Source: an uncultured Clostridia bacterium (GTDB lineage: Bacteria > Bacillota > Clostridia > UBA1381). Taken from it: a DNA stretch of 55,929 nt. Shown one piece after another: positions 9,601 to 17,639 of this stretch (the first letter of the stretch is position 1; the number at the start of each line of letters is the position of its first letter). Position numbers and translations under genes: made by a program. Where the stretch lies: assembly GCA_947627795.1 (NCBI GenBank), contig CANQXJ010000010.1:1-55929 (forward strand), in the 5' to 3' direction. A model generated the notes under the pieces. The model saw only the letters and a program-made list of their open reading frames with translations, did not search any database and had not been told where the DNA came from.

Positions 9601-12600
9601 TAATTTACAAACATATCTCCGTTCTTTGCTGTCGGATTTTCGGTAATTTCGCTGTATTCGTCGCTTCCGTCTACGTACATGCCGTTTATTTTATCTTTAA
9701 TCGTATATGTATGCTCGGATGTGCTGAATGTGAGCGTTATAGGATCCTCTGTAGTAATACTGTAATCGGTTATAGCTCCGGCAGTTTTTAATTTTTCTAA
9801 AATCTGCTTAACAGGGCCGTATACACTTATACCGGCTGAACCGTCTATAGCGCGCATATCTCCTTCGAGATCCAGCGTCTCGCCGTTTACGCTTACGGTG
9901 TAATAAACGTTTGTATCTATGTCTTCAACAACCTCGGTGTTACCGTTTTCGCTGAAGTCAGCCTTTACGGGAGCAGCCAGCGGTTTGAACGCCTCTACTT
10001 TCTGTTCTACAACAGGAGGCTGTTCATCAGCCTTATATGAGCGCTGCATGGTCGTTGAAAGACCTTCCGCGTTGTCAACGCTGTTATCGAACGCAACGGA
10101 ATCAACGCTTGCCTCGAAGTTTCCGAGTGTCGCGTGAGTAACCTTCAATGTTATCTTGCCCGCGTCTCTCGTTGAGCGAACGAAAATTCTGTTTGTTCCG
10201 CACTCGGCGAAGGTGTAGTTTTTATGAGTGGTAATCTTATCGCCCACACCGCTTGTGTAACCGCCGAGAAGAACGCCGTTTCCGCTAAGTTCAAGATCAA
10301 GTCTGTCATAATTGAGCGGGCATACGTTTCCTTCCTCATCAACTACTTCAACGTCGAAGTACATAACGTCGGAACCATCTGCGATAAGCCCGTCGGGACC
10401 TGTCACCGGAGTAAGACGAACCTCAGCCGGCTCGCCGGTTCTCGCTATAGCGTCCTCGGCAACCATAATATCGCTTTCGTTATACGCCTTTACGCTTACC
10501 TCATCGCCCTTTGTAACGTCAATTTCAGTAAACTTGTATACAAATTTGTTTTCAGGCTTTACATTTGTTTTTATAAGCTCTCCGTCTATGTAAAGCTCTA
10601 CCTTAACTATATCGGGCGAGCCGATTACATATACGTCCTTCTTTGTAGGATCTCTTTGGAGGAACGTGCCGTTAGGCTCGGTATGTGCTGTAAGACCGCT
10701 TCCTACTTCCTTTGTGCCCTCGTACCAGTAATTGCCGTTTTCTCTGTCGCCGGCTTTGTACGGGGGATAGCTCCAGTGACCTACTATATCTACCGCCGGA
10801 GTATCGGACTGAACAGCCTGCAAAGCGTAGAACGCTTCCTTTTTGATTCTTACAGCGTCCACTTTACCGGATGTACGGCAGTTTTCTGAGTGCATGTTCC
10901 TGTTGTGCATATTCGAGTCGGACCATACCATTATAGCGGCTCCGGCGTAAAGCTCGCTTCCGCCTCCTCCCACTCTGCCTGACCAGAATTCATTATACGC
11001 CGACGCGTTGATTCTCGCAAAGTCCTCGGACGTTTCATCCCACAAATCGAAGCCGTCCTGCTTCTTGTCGGTTTGCGTGAGCCACCAGTTCTTATAATCG
11101 TAATCGGGCGGCGAGAAGTCGTCCCAAACGCGTCTGGGAGCCTCGTCACGCGCATATTCCGTTTCCATGATAGGCATATACTTTCCGCCCGCCGACTGCA
11201 TTGATGTCTTTGCCGCAGCGGCGTTTCTGTTAAGCATTGTGCCGACATACTCGGCAGCCTTGATTTGGTCAACACTCGAAATTGTACGGCTTCCCGCAAA
11301 ACGTCCGCCGTTGGGATCAAGCTCAGCCTTTAAGTCGGTCATTTCCTGCATATGCGCGGGAGTTATCTCGTTGTTGCCCGCTTCCCAGAAGAGTACGGAA
11401 GGATTGTTTCTGAAATAAATCATGACGTCGCGCATAGCCTCGACACGCTGATCCCATGATCTTCCGTCAACGTCGCCTTCCTTGTCGCCCGCTGGGCAGG
11501 TTACGAGTATACCGTATTTATCCGTACTTCTTACCGTAACAGGCTTCGGAGCAACGTGCATCCAGCGGATGTGGTTGCCGTTTGATTCCTTAAGAAGCCG
11601 CATATCGATATCGGTTAGCCAGTCGTTAGCCGTGCCGACAACAGCCCACTCGTTAGTCGCTCTCTGAGCGTAGCCCTTTAAGTAAGTGCTCTTGTCGTTT
11701 ATGAGCAGACCGCCGTTGTTTATATCGTAGTCAACCTTTCTGAAGCCCGTAACCGTTTTCTGAACGTCGATTACCTCATCGCCGTTTTTAAGTATTGTGT
11801 AAACGGTGTAAAGATACGGATCCTTATCGCTCCAGAAACGCATATTTTCCGCCTTGAACGACGCGGTTATGTACGATACGTCAACCGTGCTTATATCTGT
11901 ATCAGCGGGTGTTGCATCGTATGCGTCCGACGGAACCATATTCATAAAATGAGCGTCCGCGTCTGCCGCCTTGACCGCCTTGCCGGTCTGAGTGCCGGTG
12001 TATGCGAGCTCGCCGTCCATGCCGACAACGTCGACCTGAAGCGTTAAGTCCGCGTCAGCGTCCGTTTCGTTGCGGATCTCGGATTTGACGTTTATAGTCG
12101 CGGATTTCGCGTCAATGTCGTAGTCTGAACCGTAGATATAGTTACCCGTCGTCTTTAAGTTGTTGTAAAGCGGAAGAGTCTGGTAAATCTTGCCCTTTGC
12201 GTACAGATTTACGTTACCAGTAATGCCGCCCTGAACCTCGTTAAAGTCCGCTGTGTTCCACTGATAGCCGTTGCCGTCAGCCGCGCCGGGTACGCTGCCG
12301 GGCTTGGTTTCTCTTGTATCGTTGTTGTTGCCGCGAGACGCGCTGTTATCCGTCGCGACCGCGATAACGTTTTCCTCTCCCGGATTTACGTAATCGGTGA
12401 TATCAAAGCCTATCGGCGCGATACCGGCTTCATAGTAACCTACCATTTCGCCGTTTACCCACAGATAAACCGACTGTCTTACCGCCTCGAATTCAAGGAA
12501 CATTTTCTTTCCCTCGTCGGCGGACGGAATTGTAACGTGCTTCCTGTAGAACATAAAGCCGCGGTAGTATCCCTGTTCGCCCGAGTCCATAGCCGCGCCG

Positions 12601-12905
12601 TCGAATGTGTCCTCCGCGTTGATCGGGTGCGGAACGGATACGTTTTCCCAGTCGCTGTCGTCATAGTCAACCTCGTAGAACTGCTTTCCGTCCTTTTCCA
12701 CGCTCGTCTGAGCCGACGCAAGCGGATAAACCGTTCCCGAAGCCTTCTTAAACTTCCAGTCGACGTTCATGTTGTACGTAACAGCAGGGCTTGCGGGAGC
12801 CGCGTACTGCTCGCCGCCGCCCTCCTCGCTCGCCATAACGGGTACAGCCATGAAAGCCGAGCCGAGCATTGCAAGCGAAAGAAGCACCGAAATTAGTTTT
12901 TTCAT
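6612..12905 (-). CDS. Giant secreted glycoside hydrolase family 2 protein (beta-galactosidase-like)
   Basis: A 2097-residue exported protein. I chose ATG 12905 rather than the in-frame start 57 bases upstream because AAGGAGG lies 7-8 bases before it and it opens a normal signal peptide (KKLISVLLSLAM, cleavage near residue 26). A GH2 sugar-binding jelly roll is at about 45-235, an Ig-like domain at 265-390 and the TIM barrel at 396-700. Candidate acid/base is E513 (GNNEI) and nucleophile E583 (METEYA). A GH2-type C-terminal Ig domain follows (about 720-960), then roughly 1100 residues of accessory modules: a copper-amine-oxidase-like stalk segment, two LamG-like segments and Ig-like repeats. 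There is no SLH, dockerin or sorting signal. Likely role: removing galactose or a related sugar from pectin side chains, inferred from galK and the pectin enzymes nearby. The exact substrate cannot be read from sequence. Confidence 0.88.
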   Translation of the reverse strand: MKKLISVLLSLAMLGSAFMAVPVMASEEGGGEQYAAPASPAVTYNMNVDWKFKKASGTVYPLASAQTSVEKDGKQFYEVDYDDSDWENVSVPHPINAEDTFDGAAMDSGEQGYYRGFMFYRKHVTIPSADEGKKMFLEFEAVRQSVYLWVNGEMVGYYEAGIAPIGFDITDYVNPGEENVIAVATDNSASRGNNNDTRETKPGSVPGAADGNGYQWNTADFNEVQGGITGNVNLYAKGKIYQTLPLYNNLKTTGNYIYGSDYDIDAKSATINVKSEIRNETDADADLTLQVDVVGMDGELAYTGTQTGKAVKAADADAHFMNMVPSDAYDATPADTDISTVDVSYITASFKAENMRFWSDKDPYLYTVYTILKNGDEVIDVQKTVTGFRKVDYDINNGGLLINDKSTYLKGYAQRATNEWAVVGTANDWLTDIDMRLLKESNGNHIRWMHVAPKPVTVRSTDKYGILVTCPAGDKEGDVDGRSWDQRVEAMRDVMIYFRNNPSVLFWEAGNNEITPAHMQEMTDLKAELDPNGGRFAGSRTISSVDQIKAAEYVGTMLNRNAAAAKTSMQSAGGKYMPIMETEYARDEAPRRVWDDFSPPDYDYKNWWLTQTDKKQDGFDLWDETSEDFARINASAYNEFWSGRVGGGGSELYAGAAIMVWSDSNMHNRNMHSENCRTSGKVDAVRIKKEAFYALQAVQSDTPAVDIVGHWSYPPYKAGDRENGNYWYEGTKEVGSGLTAHTEPNGTFLQRDPTKKDVYVIGSPDIVKVELYIDGELIKTNVKPENKFVYKFTEIDVTKGDEVSVKAYNESDIMVAEDAIARTGEPAEVRLTPVTGPDGLIADGSDVMYFDVEVVDEEGNVCPLNYDRLDLELSGNGVLLGGYTSGVGDKITTHKNYTFAECGTNRIFVRSTRDAGKITLKVTHATLGNFEASVDSVAFDNSVDNAEGLSTTMQRSYKADEQPPVVEQKVEAFKPLAAPVKADFSENGNTEVVEDIDTNVYYTVSVNGETLDLEGDMRAIDGSAGISVYGPVKQILEKLKTAGAITDYSITTEDPITLTFSTSEHTYTIKDKINGMYVDGSDEYSEITENPTAKNGDMFVNYSAVIGVIPGVTITKDTEAKTCAITYNASSTASLNGEVSLMSVQGEMSYDHETVTLTSPEAIKGACLIFASYDNGKLVKVVSQNVDLEANKAKYVTVPEEILSSGSEHKAMLWNSLGEMTPICEAKAIVPASTMDPALCETNVLNLTYDDQPNGCLTPTETVGNIFVTDLGNTLNKESRISIDFRFDEATIPDSEGNPVSPTMRFTNSHNKTGPLLSFDGANFRTQTGGSSWQNLGAIQTGKWYRLVIEGTMAIDNAYADCWLYSLDGDTPKEIQATKGMNLRNFGNSSNYLADRLEVTNGISVDNVSVTSLYANTVEVSAVKTDIKANENVMLSATAKRNGAAVTIPEFEWSLYDTEGNPLNDDTIKIENSVLITTAETKTQPVVVRATAKTAGNPYGEVRINITAIDTSHDTFNSIELSSEQDYVRLGEPAEITVSAKMNDAAVTPANDDIVWTVLNEAGIRETGNTCINVTNGKVEVTEDVIPQTITVRASNISGSASADIKLTVKPGTMILDGEEGNEDVFVSGDACEEVVTGREIVDGSWDGSGYYKVTAATDFVGFPSDNSENVLYSADLKFGGEGAGWTIWNNNKGKQGLQVTYKGGKLGIVRDSSNTNTYCSVDTKSWYNVQIMCATGTSPNSYANLIVYKYVDGKRVNPETGEEGKPYVAEGIPMRNLSESTANHIGINPNTCVDNVYCAKIVPDELKASVDKDTMFAGQSIQGTATALRKGVPFGNTLAGLIRWVVYNEDNTAPLGSDLITVDTSGKMTVDAMAEPQTVYLRAQTLDGTLHDEVKVTIQSGDIFAVNKIGFNDDYSKVTQLKVTKNFAYSDTVTFIVAVYDSTETTLKSVTTRKMSAKNIAREEISAIPMDAPMPEGFNKDSDVLYIYTMTSNSENEAVTEADGTIEATFSGNTLSFTKAPAFDASKPVIVMVVKPETVTTSVKDSDVVYIKQVNGADLAKVTTVNIPNAASGSYIIKMAGKINGISEIKTGIAVK

Positions 12906-12963
12906 GCCTTTTCCTCCTTTTTCTTTTTGTCTCCCGCAATAACAGCAATAGTTTAAAAACATT

Positions 12964-13030
12964 CGCGCGGCAGCAAATATGCCGTATTTAGGGAGAATTC
13001 ATACAATTTCAATAAAATTCCTGCCGCGCG
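12964..13030. promoter_or_regulatory. 10-bp inverted repeat flanking a candidate GH2 promoter
   Basis: CGCGCGGCAG at 12964-12973 and its exact reverse complement at 13021-13030 bracket 47 bp in the divergent gap between the GH2 gene and the AraC regulator. Between the arms, on the minus strand, lies a weak TTGAAA (13007-13012), 16 bp, TAAATA (12985-12990). The GC-rich arms stand out in an AT-rich spacer. They may be operator half-sites for the neighbouring regulator; this is inference. Confidence 0.5.
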
Positions 13031-13148
13031 GATACTTGTTCTTATGATAATAATACCATAAATTGAGCCGCGATAATATTCTTTTATTGCGATTTATATT
13101 GCAAATATTGCTTTTGTGTGATAAAATGTAAAAAAGGAGATGGCGCGT

Positions 13149-13979
13149 ATGGGAAAATTATCTATAAGGCGCGAGCATTTTATGTACAGCTACAACAAAT
13201 TCGAGCCGCAGAATCTGACATTCCAAATGCATCACTATTACGAGGTGCTTTATTTTGCAGCGGGCAAAGCCAATTACATTATAGACGGAAAGGAATACGA
13301 GGCTAATCCCGGCGATGTGTTTATAACGCGTCCGGAGGAGCTTCATTCGATTGTTTTTACGGGCGACGAGGAATACGAGCGGCATTTTGTCCAGTTCGAC
13401 AGTGAATTCGCCGCGTCAATATCGCCTACTCTTATCGAAAGATTTGACAATGCCGCAAGAAGGCAAAAAATCTCCGCTGCCGATGCGAAGAAGAACGGAA
13501 TTGACAAATTATTTTTAAACATAAGAGATTGCATAATAAAAAAGACTGTTGAATTTGAAGCGGTAATGCAGACCTACATAATACAGATAATCGCCGCGAT
13601 ATGCTCGCTTGAGAGCAAGTCAGCCGAGTCTCCGGCGAGCGCGAGCAAAAAGACGAGGGAAATAAAAAAGTACATAAACCGCAACTTCACGCGAAATCTG
13701 ACGCTTGACGAAATTGCCGAAAACGTATTTTTCAACAAATATTATATGTGTCATATTTTCAAGGCTGAAACGGGGATGACGGTAAAGGAATACATAGAGC
13801 TTTCGCGTTTCATGTACGCTCGCAAGCTGCATTTTCAGGGAAAGAAGATGTCGGAAATAGCGTCGCTGTGCGGTTATGGGGATTATTCGCTGTTTTATAA
13901 GAATTTCATAAAATACAGCGGCGGCAAATCTCCGAAGGAGTTTTTCGTGATGAACAGCAGCGATGATGTGTTGGAATAG
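13149..13979 (+). CDS. AraC-family transcriptional regulator with cupin sensor domain
   Basis: A 276-residue regulator. ATG 13149 is preferred over ATG 13140 because the AAAAAGGAG site ends one base before the latter. Residues about 20-80 form an AraC-type cupin that binds a sugar ligand (NPGDVFITRPEELHSI). The last 100 residues hold two helix-turn-helix motifs (LTLDEIAENVFFNKYYMCHIF; MSEIASLCGYGDYSLFYKNF) and the closing SPKEF signature. It is divergent from the GH2 gene with a 243-bp shared spacer, so it most likely controls that gene and itself in response to a pectin-derived sugar. The ligand is unknown. Confidence 0.92.
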   Translation: MGKLSIRREHFMYSYNKFEPQNLTFQMHHYYEVLYFAAGKANYIIDGKEYEANPGDVFITRPEELHSIVFTGDEEYERHFVQFDSEFAASISPTLIERFDNAARRQKISAADAKKNGIDKLFLNIRDCIIKKTVEFEAVMQTYIIQIIAAICSLESKSAESPASASKKTREIKKYINRNFTRNLTLDEIAENVFFNKYYMCHIFKAETGMTVKEYIELSRFMYARKLHFQGKKMSEIASLCGYGDYSLFYKNFIKYSGGKSPKEFFVMNSSDDVLE

Positions 13980-13981
13980 AA

Positions 13982-14010
13982 GGGGGGACGGCAAATGCCG
14001 TCCCCCCCCT
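13982..14010. terminator. Bidirectional terminator between AraC gene and galK
   Basis: A GC-rich perfect inverted repeat (13982-13993 with 13996-14007), directly after the regulator stop and 9 bases from the galK stop on the other strand. The two genes converge on it. Its T-tail is short on the plus strand. Confidence 0.75.
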
Positions 14011-14018
14011 TTATTAAA

Positions 14019-15311
14019 TTACCCAATCAATTCATACCCGCCGACAGGACGGACTGATAAAACGTGGCACATTCCCTCGCCCAATACGGCTTCTATCCTC
14101 GTTTTAAACTCATCCAGCATATCGAGCGGCACAAATGCCTGTACCGTTCCGGCGAAGCCGCCGCCGTGGACGCGGTACGAGCCGCGGCTGCCGAGTATTT
14201 CGTCGCACATTGCAAGCGTAACCGATACAGCCTGCGCCTTCGGCATACTGCTCGCGTAAACGTTTTGCAGATACATATACGACGAGCGTCCCGATTCCCT
14301 GTTAAGACGGAGAAACTCGTTAAAATCATTGTTCCTGAGCGCTTTTACCTCGTTCTGCGCGGCTTTGTTGTCGCGGAAGAAGTGGAACGCGCGAAGCACC
14401 GCGCGGTCGTTTTTGAGACTTTCGCGGATATTTTTTATATTTGCCGTGAAATCAGCCTCATCCACCTGACGCAGATATTCCTTGCCGAAATACGCCGCGA
14501 CGGCTTTCATATCAGCCGGAATCGTCGCGTACTCGTCGGTCAGATCCGCGTGGTCCGCACCGGAATCTATTATGCAAAGAGCGTAACCCTGTTTTTGCAG
14601 GTCAAGCTCCACCTTCTCGATTTTCGGATTTTCCGTACTCTCGAAGTCAATCGCGACGACCGAGCCCACCGACGACGCCATTTGGTCCATAAGTCCCGAC
14701 GGCTTCGCGAAATACACGTTTTCCGCGTACTGACCGAACTTCGCGATCTCAACCGGCGAAACCTCGTTATTGCAGAAAAGACCGTTTATAATCGTGCCGA
14801 TAAGCACCTCGAACGCCGCCGAGGACGAAAGCCCCGAGCCTTTTAAAACGTTTGAAATAGTGTACGCGTCAAAGCCCTTTACGGGATAGCCCAAATCCAC
14901 GAACCGCTTCACAACGCCGCGTATAAGAGCGATCGCCTTGTCGAATTGTTCCTCGTGTATGCCGAGGTCGTCAAGCTCGATTATGTCCATTTTATAGTTT
15001 CTCGACCGCACCCTTATCGTGTTTGTGCCGTTCGGGCGCGCCGCCGCGATTACGTCGAGATTGACGCTTCCGGCGAGCACGCAGCCGTGCTGGTGGTCGG
15101 TGTGGTTGCCGCCTATTTCGGTTCTGCCGGGCGCGCTGAACAGAGCCAGCTCGTCCGCCGCGCCGTAGGTTTTTTCAAATTCGTTTATAACGTCTATGTA
15201 TCTGTCCGCGTAATAGCCGGTTTTATCGCCGCCGCAGGAATAGAGATACATAAGCTTTTCGTCATATTCGCCGTTTTTCAGTCCGGCTTTTATGTCAGAT
15301 GTTGAACGCAT
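14019..15311 (-). CDS. galK: Galactokinase
   Basis: A 430-residue GHMP kinase that phosphorylates galactose at C1. The galactokinase signature is visible near residue 60-70 (APGRTEIGGNHTDH), followed by the ATP-binding motif GSGLSSSAAFEV and the C-terminal GGGFAGTVQAF loop. AGGAGG lies 6 bases before the ATG at 15311. It is on the minus strand downstream of thrC but separated from it by a 221-bp block of palindromes, so it may be an independent unit. It gives the cell a use for galactose released by the nearby GH2 enzyme. No galT or galE is visible in the window. Confidence 0.95.
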   Translation of the reverse strand: MRSTSDIKAGLKNGEYDEKLMYLYSCGGDKTGYYADRYIDVINEFEKTYGAADELALFSAPGRTEIGGNHTDHQHGCVLAGSVNLDVIAAARPNGTNTIRVRSRNYKMDIIELDDLGIHEEQFDKAIALIRGVVKRFVDLGYPVKGFDAYTISNVLKGSGLSSSAAFEVLIGTIINGLFCNNEVSPVEIAKFGQYAENVYFAKPSGLMDQMASSVGSVVAIDFESTENPKIEKVELDLQKQGYALCIIDSGADHADLTDEYATIPADMKAVAAYFGKEYLRQVDEADFTANIKNIRESLKNDRAVLRAFHFFRDNKAAQNEVKALRNNDFNEFLRLNRESGRSSYMYLQNVYASSMPKAQAVSVTLAMCDEILGSRGSYRVHGGGFAGTVQAFVPLDMLDEFKTRIEAVLGEGMCHVLSVRPVGGYELIG

Positions 15312-15334
15312 TGTAATCCTCCTAATATAATATA

Positions 15335-15530
15335 GGGGCGAACGTCGTTCGCCCCATGTTTACACGGTTTTTTACGGAACGTCATTTTGACGTTCCGTAT
15401 TGTTATCCGACGACATGCGCGTCGGATAAATCAGGATTAAAAAAGTTTCCTCGGGAACTTTTTTAATTACTCAATTCCGCGATCAAATGAAAACGCAGTT
15501 TTCATTTGGTGCGTGCGGACGCGCACGCAC
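15335..15530. repeat. Run of six different short palindromes between thrC and galK
   Basis: The 221-bp spacer is nearly filled by six consecutive perfect or near-perfect inverted repeats of unrelated sequence: 15335-15355 (9-bp arms), 15373-15399 (12), 15403-15429 (10), 15436-15467 (15 with one G-T), 15484-15508 (11) and 15509-15530 (9). Loops are 2-7 nt. The first arm pair (GGGGCGAAC) matches the dispersed palindrome seen at 17609-17627. No open frame or promoter was recognised inside. The 15436-15467 element has A- and T-tracts on both sides, as in a bidirectional terminator. Confidence 0.85.
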
Positions 15531-15532
15531 AA

Positions 15533-17035
15533 TTATTCTATCATAAGGAAATCGCTTACGATATTCTGCATCTCGTCTTTGCTGCATACGAGGTTGAATA
15601 TCTTCTGCTTGTTCTTAAGCTCGCCGAGCGATTTCGGAACGTCCATGCCGCTCCTTTTCGCAAGCTCGTCAAGCAGCTCAAACTCGTTTTTGCCGACAAC
15701 CGCGCTGTGGTCGCCGAGAGCTATAAGCACGCTCTGATTGAACTTGAACGGGCTTGCTGTTGACGCGATAACCGTCTTTGTCGTGTCGCCGGTTTCGGCA
15801 ACATATTTATCGTATACCGATTTTGCCACAGCTGTGTGCGTGTCGATTACGTAATCGTATTCCTCCGCGCACTTTTTGATCGCCGCCATGGTTTCCGCGT
15901 CGTCCGAGCAGCCGCCCCAAAACATCGACTGAAGCTTTTCCTTCACCTCGTCCGACACCGTATATTTGCCCTCACTCGAAAGAGCCGCCATCCATTCGGA
16001 AACGATATTGTCATTGCCGCCTGTAAGGTCGAACAGGAATCTTTCGAGATTTGACGAAATCAGAATGTCCATCGACGGGGAAATCGTCGTGTGGAATTCT
16101 CTGTTTTTATCGTAAACTCCAGTTTTTATGAAGTCCGTCAGAACATTGTTCTCGTTCGAGGCGCATATGAATTTCGCAATCGGAAGTCCCATTTTCTTCG
16201 CGTAATAGGACGCCAGTATGTTACCGAAATTGCCGGTCGGAACAACCACATTAATCGTGTCGCCGACAGCTATTTCACCGTTTTTGACAAGGTCCGCGTA
16301 CGCCGAGAAATAGTACACGATCTGTGGAACGAGCCTGCCCCAGTTTATGGAGTTCGCGCTCGAGAGCTTAAACTTGTTTCTCGCCAAAAGCGACTTGTAG
16401 GCTTCGTCCGTGAAAATCTTCTTAACGCCGTTCTGCGCGTCGTCAAAATTTCCCTTTACCGCCGCGACGCTCACGTTGTCGCCCTCCTGCGTTACCATTT
16501 GAAGCTTCTGTATCTCGCTCACGCCGTTGTCGGGATAGAACACGATGATACGCGTTCCCGCTACGTCCTTAAAACCCTCGAGAGCCGCCTTTCCGGTATC
16601 GCCCGAGGTCGCGACGAGTATTACTATTTCCTTGTCCTCATTCGTTTTTTTCATCGACACGGTGAGAAAATGCGGAAGGATCTGCAAAGCCATATCCTTA
16701 AACGCGCATGTCGGACCGTGCCACAGCTCGAGAAAATATGCCGAGGAATTCAGCTTATATATCGGCGCGATAGCGTTCGTTCCGAATTTTTCCTTCGTGT
16801 ACGCGCCGTTTATGCACTGCCAAAGCTCCTCGTCCGTAAAATCCGTCAGAAACTTGCTCAATACAAAGTACGCGCGCTCGCCGTACGATTTCTGCGCGAG
16901 ACTTTCTATATCGTCGAGACTTACGGAAGGAAAGCTTTCCGGCACGAACAATCCGCCCTCCGCGCTAAGCCCTGTCTTTATCGCCTCCGCCGAGCTTACC
17001 GATATGCTTTTATTCCTCGTACTCTGATAATTCAT
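15533..17035 (-). CDS. thrC: Threonine synthase
   Basis: A 500-residue PLP enzyme converting O-phosphohomoserine to threonine. The PLP lysine is K113 in HGPTCAFKDMALQ. The phosphate-cradle glycine loops VATSGDTGKAA and VVPTGNFGN are both present, and the N-terminal part shows the long threonine synthase form (about 500 residues, E. coli-like). GGAGG lies 9 bases before ATG 17035. The gene begins 36 bp after the stop of a small P-loop protein, so these two probably form an operon. No threonine or T-box leader was seen in the short gap. Confidence 0.95.
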   Translation of the reverse strand: MNYQSTRNKSISVSSAEAIKTGLSAEGGLFVPESFPSVSLDDIESLAQKSYGERAYFVLSKFLTDFTDEELWQCINGAYTKEKFGTNAIAPIYKLNSSAYFLELWHGPTCAFKDMALQILPHFLTVSMKKTNEDKEIVILVATSGDTGKAALEGFKDVAGTRIIVFYPDNGVSEIQKLQMVTQEGDNVSVAAVKGNFDDAQNGVKKIFTDEAYKSLLARNKFKLSSANSINWGRLVPQIVYYFSAYADLVKNGEIAVGDTINVVVPTGNFGNILASYYAKKMGLPIAKFICASNENNVLTDFIKTGVYDKNREFHTTISPSMDILISSNLERFLFDLTGGNDNIVSEWMAALSSEGKYTVSDEVKEKLQSMFWGGCSDDAETMAAIKKCAEEYDYVIDTHTAVAKSVYDKYVAETGDTTKTVIASTASPFKFNQSVLIALGDHSAVVGKNEFELLDELAKRSGMDVPKSLGELKNKQKIFNLVCSKDEMQNIVSDFLMIE

Positions 17036-17071
17036 ATGTTAAAACCTCCAATGTTCCTTTGCCTGATTAAT

Positions 17072-17488
17072 TTACTGCGCCAGCGCCTTTATATAGTCGG
17101 GAGCTGTTTCCGCGTCAATGCTCATCGAAATGACGAACGCGATGTTGAACTGTCTGCTCATCTTTTCGAGTCTTGTTGAAAATTCCTCGAAGCCTTCGAG
17201 CGAATCCGTGCCGACAATCTTAAATATACCGTCGATAAATACGTTCGTGATGTCGAAGTCGCGGCTTACAATACCGCAGATGAAACCGAAAAGCTCGTTG
17301 TAGCTTTCAATATCAAAATCAGTCGTGTCAGCCATTCTCGCCTTTGAGCTGACGTCGTACATATTTCTTCCCGTGTCGTTGCTGATGAAAACAACGTTGC
17401 CCTTCGCAACCTTGACCGCGTTGTTTACGTGGTCGATGAGCTGCTTTGTTTTGCCTGTGCCTTTTTTGCCTATAAGAAGTTCTACCAT
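17072..17488 (-). CDS. Small P-loop ATPase of unknown function
   Basis: A 138-residue protein starting at ATG 17488, chosen because AAAGGAGG sits 8 bases upstream. A Walker A motif GKKGTGKT is at residues 7-14 at the very N-terminus, and NVFIDGIFK around residue 90-100 resembles a Walker B strand. No transmembrane helix or DNA-binding motif is visible. The rest looks like a minimal RecA/ASCE-type core. Similar short proteins are common in Clostridia and are sometimes labelled PilT-like, a label I would not rely on. It lies between pgi and thrC and is probably co-transcribed with thrC. I do not know its function. Confidence 0.8.
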   Translation of the reverse strand: MVELLIGKKGTGKTKQLIDHVNNAVKVAKGNVVFISNDTGRNMYDVSSKARMADTTDFDIESYNELFGFICGIVSRDFDITNVFIDGIFKIVGTDSLEGFEEFSTRLEKMSRQFNIAFVISMSIDAETAPDYIKALAQ

Positions 17489-17559
17489 AGTAACTTCCTC
17501 CTTTAAATTATTTATTTTACGGGATTGCAAATCCCTTTGATTACCTGAATTTATTCCGT

Positions 17560-17639
17560 CGGTTGCGAGCGGCCGATGACCGCCCCTACAGGTTATTTCG
17601 CGGATTGCGGGCGAACACGGTTCGCCCCTACGGGTTATT
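17560..17639. repeat. Two tandem REP-like palindromic elements after pgi
   Basis: Two copies of a unit built from a GC-rich palindrome followed by CGCCCCTAC(A/G)GGTTATT. The second is perfect (17609-17616 with 17620-17627), the first imperfect (arms near 17569-17572 and 17580-17583). The second copy overlaps the pgi stop codon. Related palindromes occur at 15335 and 30890, so this is probably a dispersed repeat family of the genome. Confidence 0.7.

Noticed and set aside
12906-12962. Upstream start of the GH2 protein at 12962
   Set aside because: It would put 19 polar residues before the signal peptide and would include the ribosome binding site in the coding region.
13099-13127. TTGCAA-17-TAAAAT as promoter of the AraC gene
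   Set aside because: Transcription would start inside the ribosome binding site at 13131-13137, so the transcript could not carry a full translation signal.
16091-17179. 362-codon open frame antisense to thrC
   Set aside because: Shadow of thrC codon bias; no start signals, and the opposite strand encodes a clear PLP enzyme.
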